A stretch of DNA of 64,000 nucleotides, taken from Mycolicibacterium hippocampi (GTDB lineage: Bacteria; Actinomycetota; Actinomycetes; Mycobacteriales; Mycobacteriaceae). Of this stretch, positions 60,912 through 64,000 are shown in pieces. The notes under the pieces are model-generated. The model did no database searches, was not told the DNA's origin, and worked only from the letters and a program-made list of their open reading frames with translations. Location: the NCBI RefSeq assembly GCF_010723735.1, contig NZ_BLLB01000002.1:1302001-1366000 (forward strand). Direction: 5' to 3'. A program made the translations under genes and the position numbers. Numbering within the stretch: position 1 is the stretch's first letter; each line of letters starts with the position of its first letter.

Positions 60912-61711
60912 CTAGCAGGCGCCTGGCAGATCTTCCACTGGTCGTCGCGGAACTCCAGATCGAAGCTTCGCGTCGAGCGGGTCTGCGGCGCGTACGCCAT
61001 GAAGGTGGTGACGTTGGCCTCCGCGTGGTCGCCGTTGACCACCACCTGATCGATGCTGGCGACCACCGGGTACTGCTTGGCCGCGGCCACCCGGGAGTGC
61101 GTGTCGGCCCAGGCCTGCTCCTCGTAGCGGACGTAGCTGTCGCGGGTGGCCCCGCAGGTGATGCTGCGCAGCGTGGACAGGTCGCCGTTCTGCACGGCGA
61201 TGTCGAACTCCTCGATCGTGGAACGGACCATGTCCTCCTGGGACACCGCCGGCGTCGACGTGCGGGTCAGAAGGATGGTTCCGAGGATCGCGATGGCCGC
61301 CAGTGCCGCGATGACCAGCACGATCGCCGCCACCCAGCCCCAGCTGCGGCTCTTCTGTGGCGGCTTCGGTGCCTCGCCGCCACGGGGCGGAATCATCTGG
61401 GGGGCAACAGGCTTGGAAGCGGCAAACACCTCGGTGGCCGGCTCGTTGGGCCGGTCGATGATCTGCGTCGACCCGGCGTCGAACCCGGACGGCGCGGTGA
61501 AGCGCCGCTCACCGGGTTGCTCCTCTGACGTCTGGTCCTGCGCCCCCGGTTCGGCGGGTGCCATGACCTCGGTGGCGGGCTCGTGGTCGTGATCCGGTTC
61601 CGGCAGGATCTCCGTCTCGGCCTCTGCGTCTGCCGGTGGCGCAGCGTCACCGGCTTGCTCAGCAGCGTCGGTGGTCTCGTCCGGTTGGTCAGGCCCTGTG
61701 GGGTTCGACAT
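60908..61711 (-). CDS. Rv0361-like single-pass membrane protein
   Basis: 267 residues from ATG 61711 (SNPTGPDQPDE), with GGAGG upstream. A long acidic, Pro-rich cytosolic N-terminus, one helix (WGWVAAIVLVIAALAAIAIL) and an exported NTF2/Mce-associated-like domain with two cysteines (SITCGATR and ICQAPAS). Convergent with fba, stops overlapping by 4 bases. Its function is unknown; the order with fba and DUF3151 follows M. tuberculosis. Confidence 0.82.
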   Translation of the reverse strand: MSNPTGPDQPDETTDAAEQAGDAAPPADAEAETEILPEPDHDHEPATEVMAPAEPGAQDQTSEEQPGERRFTAPSGFDAGSTQIIDRPNEPATEVFAASKPVAPQMIPPRGGEAPKPPQKSRSWGWVAAIVLVIAALAAIAILGTILLTRTSTPAVSQEDMVRSTIEEFDIAVQNGDLSTLRSITCGATRDSYVRYEEQAWADTHSRVAAAKQYPVVASIDQVVVNGDHAEANVTTFMAYAPQTRSTRSFDLEFRDDQWKICQAPAS

Positions 61712-61811
61712 CCCTGCTGAAATCCTCCCTGGTCCTTCCCTGGCTGATGCTAGGGCGAAGCTTAGCCATCCGCGGTGACGCGCGCCCACGGCCGCACTGC
61801 ACAATGGGTCC

Positions 61812-62228
61812 ATGACTCGGATGGGCGATCTTCTCGGACCGGAACCAGTATTGCTGCCCGGTGATCCCGCGGCCGAGGCCGAACTGGACGCCGCGGAGAA
61901 CCCGGCCATCGTGGCCGCGGCGCATCCGACGGCGTCGATCGCGTGGGCGCTGCTCGCCGAGGACGCGCTCCGCGACGACAAGGCGGTCACCGCATACGCC
62001 TACGCTCGTACCGGCTATCACCGCGGGCTCGATCAACTCCGTCGCAACGGGTGGAAGGGCTTCGGTCCGGTGCCGTTCTTCCACGAACCCAACCGTGGCT
62101 TCCTGCGGTGCGTGGCGGCGCTGGCCCGGGCGGCCGATGCGATCGGGGAGGCCCCGGAGTATCAGCGGTGCCTGGACCTGCTCGACGATTGTGATCCGTC
62201 CGCCCGCGGGCAACTCGGACTGCCCTGA
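61812..62228 (+). CDS. DUF3151 family protein (Rv0360c-like)
   Basis: 138 residues, soluble and helical. The conserved segment is YARTGYHRGLDQLRRNGWKG and then FHEPNRGFLRCVAALARAAD. An actinobacterial family without assigned function. ATG 61812 is used; an ATG three codons later is possible. Divergent from the Rv0361-like gene by 100 bases. Confidence 0.85.
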   Translation: MTRMGDLLGPEPVLLPGDPAAEAELDAAENPAIVAAAHPTASIAWALLAEDALRDDKAVTAYAYARTGYHRGLDQLRRNGWKGFGPVPFFHEPNRGFLRCVAALARAADAIGEAPEYQRCLDLLDDCDPSARGQLGLP

Positions 62229-62238
62229 CCCGATCCGG

Positions 62239-63135
62239 CTACCGGTTGTTGGTTTCGCACTCACAGTCCGCGGCGGCATCGGGCGGTTCCACCTGAACCG
62301 TCGCGTGGTCGAGGCCACGTGCGGTCAGCACGGCACGGGCGTCGTCGAGCACTCGCGCGGAGTCTCGCCTGCTCGTCAGGTGCGCGGTCACCATGTCCTT
62401 GCCCGGTACCAGCGTCCACACGTGCAGATCATGGACTTCGGTGACACCTTCGACGCGGCAGAGGGCGGTGCGTAACTCCTCCACGTCGATGTGGCTCGGC
62501 GACGTCTCGGACAGGATCCGCAACGCGGCCCGGGCCAGGGAGATGGCCCGGGGGAGCACCCACAGCGCCACCAGCACGGCGACGACGACGTCGGCGTACG
62601 GCCAGGACGTCGTCACCGTGACGATGCCGGCGATCAGCACCCCGATACTGCCGACGGTGTCGGCGAGGACCTCCATGTAGGCGCCCTTGACCGCGAGGCT
62701 GTCCTTGGACTGCGACCGCAACAGGGCCACCACGGCGACGTTGGCCAGCAGTCCCGCGAGCGCGACGACGATCATCGGCACGCCCGGGATCTCCGGAGCG
62801 TCGCCGAGTCGCTCGAACGCCTCGTACAGGATGAAGCCGGCCATTCCGAGCAGCAGCGCGGCGTTGGCCACCGCGGTGAAGACCTCGGCGCGGTGCCAGC
62901 CGTAGGTCCGCGACGGGGAGGTGCTGCCCCGCCTGGCCAGCAGCACCGCCGTCAGTCCCATGAACATCGCCACCAGGTCGGTGAGCATGTGGCCCGCGTC
63001 GGCCAGCAACGCGATCGAGTTGATCGCCAGCGCTGTGGTCAGTTCGACGACGAAGAAGATCGACAGGATGCCCGCGGCGAGCAGCATCCGGGAGACACGG
63101 GTGTCCGCATGTCCGTGATCGTGTCCCGCGCCCAT
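62239..63135 (-). CDS. Cation diffusion facilitator (zinc/cobalt exporter)
   Basis: 298 residues from ATG 63135 (GAGHDHGHADTRVSRM). Six helices with the metal site HMLTDLVAMF region (ALLADAGHMLTD) and helix V YMEVLADTVGSIGV. The C-terminal domain has HDLHVWTLVPGKDMVTAHL and ends CECETNNR. It exports Zn2+ or similar ions. There is no ribosome-binding site close to the ATG; a palindrome 9-32 bases upstream may be a metal-repressor site. Confidence 0.9.
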   Translation of the reverse strand: MGAGHDHGHADTRVSRMLLAAGILSIFFVVELTTALAINSIALLADAGHMLTDLVAMFMGLTAVLLARRGSTSPSRTYGWHRAEVFTAVANAALLLGMAGFILYEAFERLGDAPEIPGVPMIVVALAGLLANVAVVALLRSQSKDSLAVKGAYMEVLADTVGSIGVLIAGIVTVTTSWPYADVVVAVLVALWVLPRAISLARAALRILSETSPSHIDVEELRTALCRVEGVTEVHDLHVWTLVPGKDMVTAHLTSRRDSARVLDDARAVLTARGLDHATVQVEPPDAAADCECETNNR

Positions 63136-63143
63136 GGGCAGAA

Positions 63144-63167
63144 ATATATGCGGAAATTCGCATGTAT
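63144..63167. promoter_or_regulatory. Candidate metal-repressor operator of the CDF gene
   Basis: ATATATGCG-N6-CGCATGTAT, 8 of 9 arm bases paired, just upstream of the CDF start. The AT-rich imperfect palindrome overlapping a metal-efflux promoter suits an ArsR/SmtB-type repressor; the repressor gene is not in the window. Confidence 0.45.
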
Positions 63168-63242
63168 GACAAGCCCGGCTGGTCGTCGCGATCCGCGGGC
63201 ACTCGGTAGCATCCGTGAGTGGCGCAAACCTGGGAGTCTCCT

Positions 63243-64000
63243 GTGTACTACCTGGTCGCCACGGCAGGTTTTCCGAACTACGGCGACGAGCTGATCCTCG
63301 ACGGATGGCTGCGTCACCTCCGGGATGTCGCACCGAACGCCGAGGTCTGGGTCGACACGCCCTCGCCCGGACCCACCCAGCTGCTGTTCGGGGAGGCACA
63401 TCCGCGGGTGCGGTTCGTCGACACGCTGTGGCGGCTGTGCTGGGAAGCGCCGTCCGACGACCCGTGGGAGGTCGCGGCCTGGGTGCAGGACGCTGTCGCC
63501 AACCCCGGCATGGCGCCCCGCTGGCACCAGGGCATCGCGCTGCTGCATCGACTCGACGTCGTGCACGTCGTGGGCGGCGGGTACGTCAACGCGATCTGGC
63601 CGCGGCACGTCGGTCTGCTGGCGGGCGCTGCGGCGGCGGCTCGCCATTCAGGGGCGCGCGCGGCGATGACCGGGCAGGGCCTGGTGCCGGAGCCCGCGGG
63701 TGCCGCGCCCCTGCTGGAGGCGCTGGCGGACCGCTTCGACGTCGTCGACGTGCGCGACGTGGAATCCGCTGAGCTGCTGGGCGTCGAACCCGGCGTCGAC
63801 GACGCGTTCCTGCCCATCGGGCAGCACCGGGTGTGCCGCCCGCAGGACGTCTGGCCGGATTCCCGTCCGCCGGAGGTGATGGTGTGCCTGCAGTCCGACA
63901 TGAACGATGCCGGCACCGGGGCGGTCGCCGGTGCCGCGTTGTCGATGCTGCGCCGGTGGCAGGTTCCCGGCGAGGACGTGTGCGTCGTGGAAGGCATCCC
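63243..64000 (+). CDS. Polysaccharide pyruvyl transferase family protein (3' end cut off)
   Basis: About 252 codons visible. GTG 63243 is used (VYYLVATAGFPNYGDELILD), with GGGAG 6 bases upstream; GTG 63219 (VAQTWESPVYYLV) is an alternative. The GFPNYGDELI start and DVVHVVGGGYVNAIW are typical of the family, which transfers pyruvyl groups to envelope glycans. The frame remains open to the window end. Confidence 0.8.
   Translation, partial: MYYLVATAGFPNYGDELILDGWLRHLRDVAPNAEVWVDTPSPGPTQLLFGEAHPRVRFVDTLWRLCWEAPSDDPWEVAAWVQDAVANPGMAPRWHQGIALLHRLDVVHVVGGGYVNAIWPRHVGLLAGAAAAARHSGARAAMTGQGLVPEPAGAAPLLEALADRFDVVDVRDVESAELLGVEPGVDDAFLPIGQHRVCRPQDVWPDSRPPEVMVCLQSDMNDAGTGAVAGAALSMLRRWQVPGEDVCVVEGI

Overview
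The window is high-GC actinobacterial DNA from a non-tuberculous, probably fast-growing Mycobacterium (Mycolicibacterium). This rests on gene content and order: blocks match Mycobacterium tuberculosis Rv0337c-Rv0344c (aspC, etfD, iniR, iniB, iniA, iniC, lpqJ-like), Rv0350-Rv0353 (dnaK, grpE, dnaJ1, hspR), Rv0380c-Rv0384c (trmH-like, lipoprotein, ttfA, clpB) and Rv0360c-Rv0365c (DUF3151, Rv0361-like, fba, DedA, GH76). The blocks are rearranged and separated by lineage-specific cargo. No tRNA, rRNA or CRISPR array was seen.

Layout. 1-5.7 kb: minus-strand run etfD, aspC-like aminotransferase and a YibE/F membrane protein (cut by the window edge), headed by two GTTAC-N6-GTAAC palindromes. 5.8-18.6 kb: an enlarged ini locus. 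An Hsp70-like gene and iniR face an Rv0340-like gene, iniB, iniA and iniC, followed by a second Hsp70-like gene and two small membrane proteins. Four of these proteins share a P-W-(Y/H) motif just before a single membrane helix and a Thr/Pro-rich tail. 18.6-20.9 kb: LLM oxidoreductase, TIGR03085 protein, lipoprotein. 21-25.3 kb: dnaK-grpE-dnaJ1-hspR with a SigH-type promoter and two HspR (HAIR) sites. 25.3-32.3 kb: epimerase, flavohemoprotein, a TetR-controlled permease, a Sap-like membrane protein, guanine deaminase and an ABM-domain membrane protein. 32.3-38.6 kb: a complete nitrile/amide island, with divergent cbtB-cbtA-acetamidase and cobalt-type nitrile hydratase beta-alpha-activator, DUF1097, MarR and an AmiC-like sensor. 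38.6-41.5 kb: clpB with a HAIR site overlapping a SigH-type promoter. 41.5-42.9 kb: an IS30-family element inserted in the loop of a palindromic repeat whose intact sibling lies after hspR. 42.9-48.2 kb: ttfA, SDR, lipoprotein, trmH-like gene and a tetR-MFS pair. 48.3-54.1 kb: GH76 hydrolase, NhaA-thioredoxin fusion, divergent DedA and DUF368 genes, alcohol dehydrogenase. 54.2-59.7 kb: an 1821-residue secreted repeat protein. 59.9-64 kb: fba, an Rv0361-like protein, DUF3151, a CDF zinc transporter and a cut-off polysaccharide pyruvyl transferase family gene.

Functional threads. Envelope stress and envelope building are prominent (ini dynamins, TtfA, GH76, DedA/DUF368 lipid-carrier translocases, the giant exported protein). 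Heat-shock control is shared between dnaK and clpB. The nitrile island is self-contained: metal uptake, hydratase, amidase and a product-sensing regulator pair. The least described system is the ini-associated set of membrane-anchored Hsp70-like ATPases and their Thr-rich partners.
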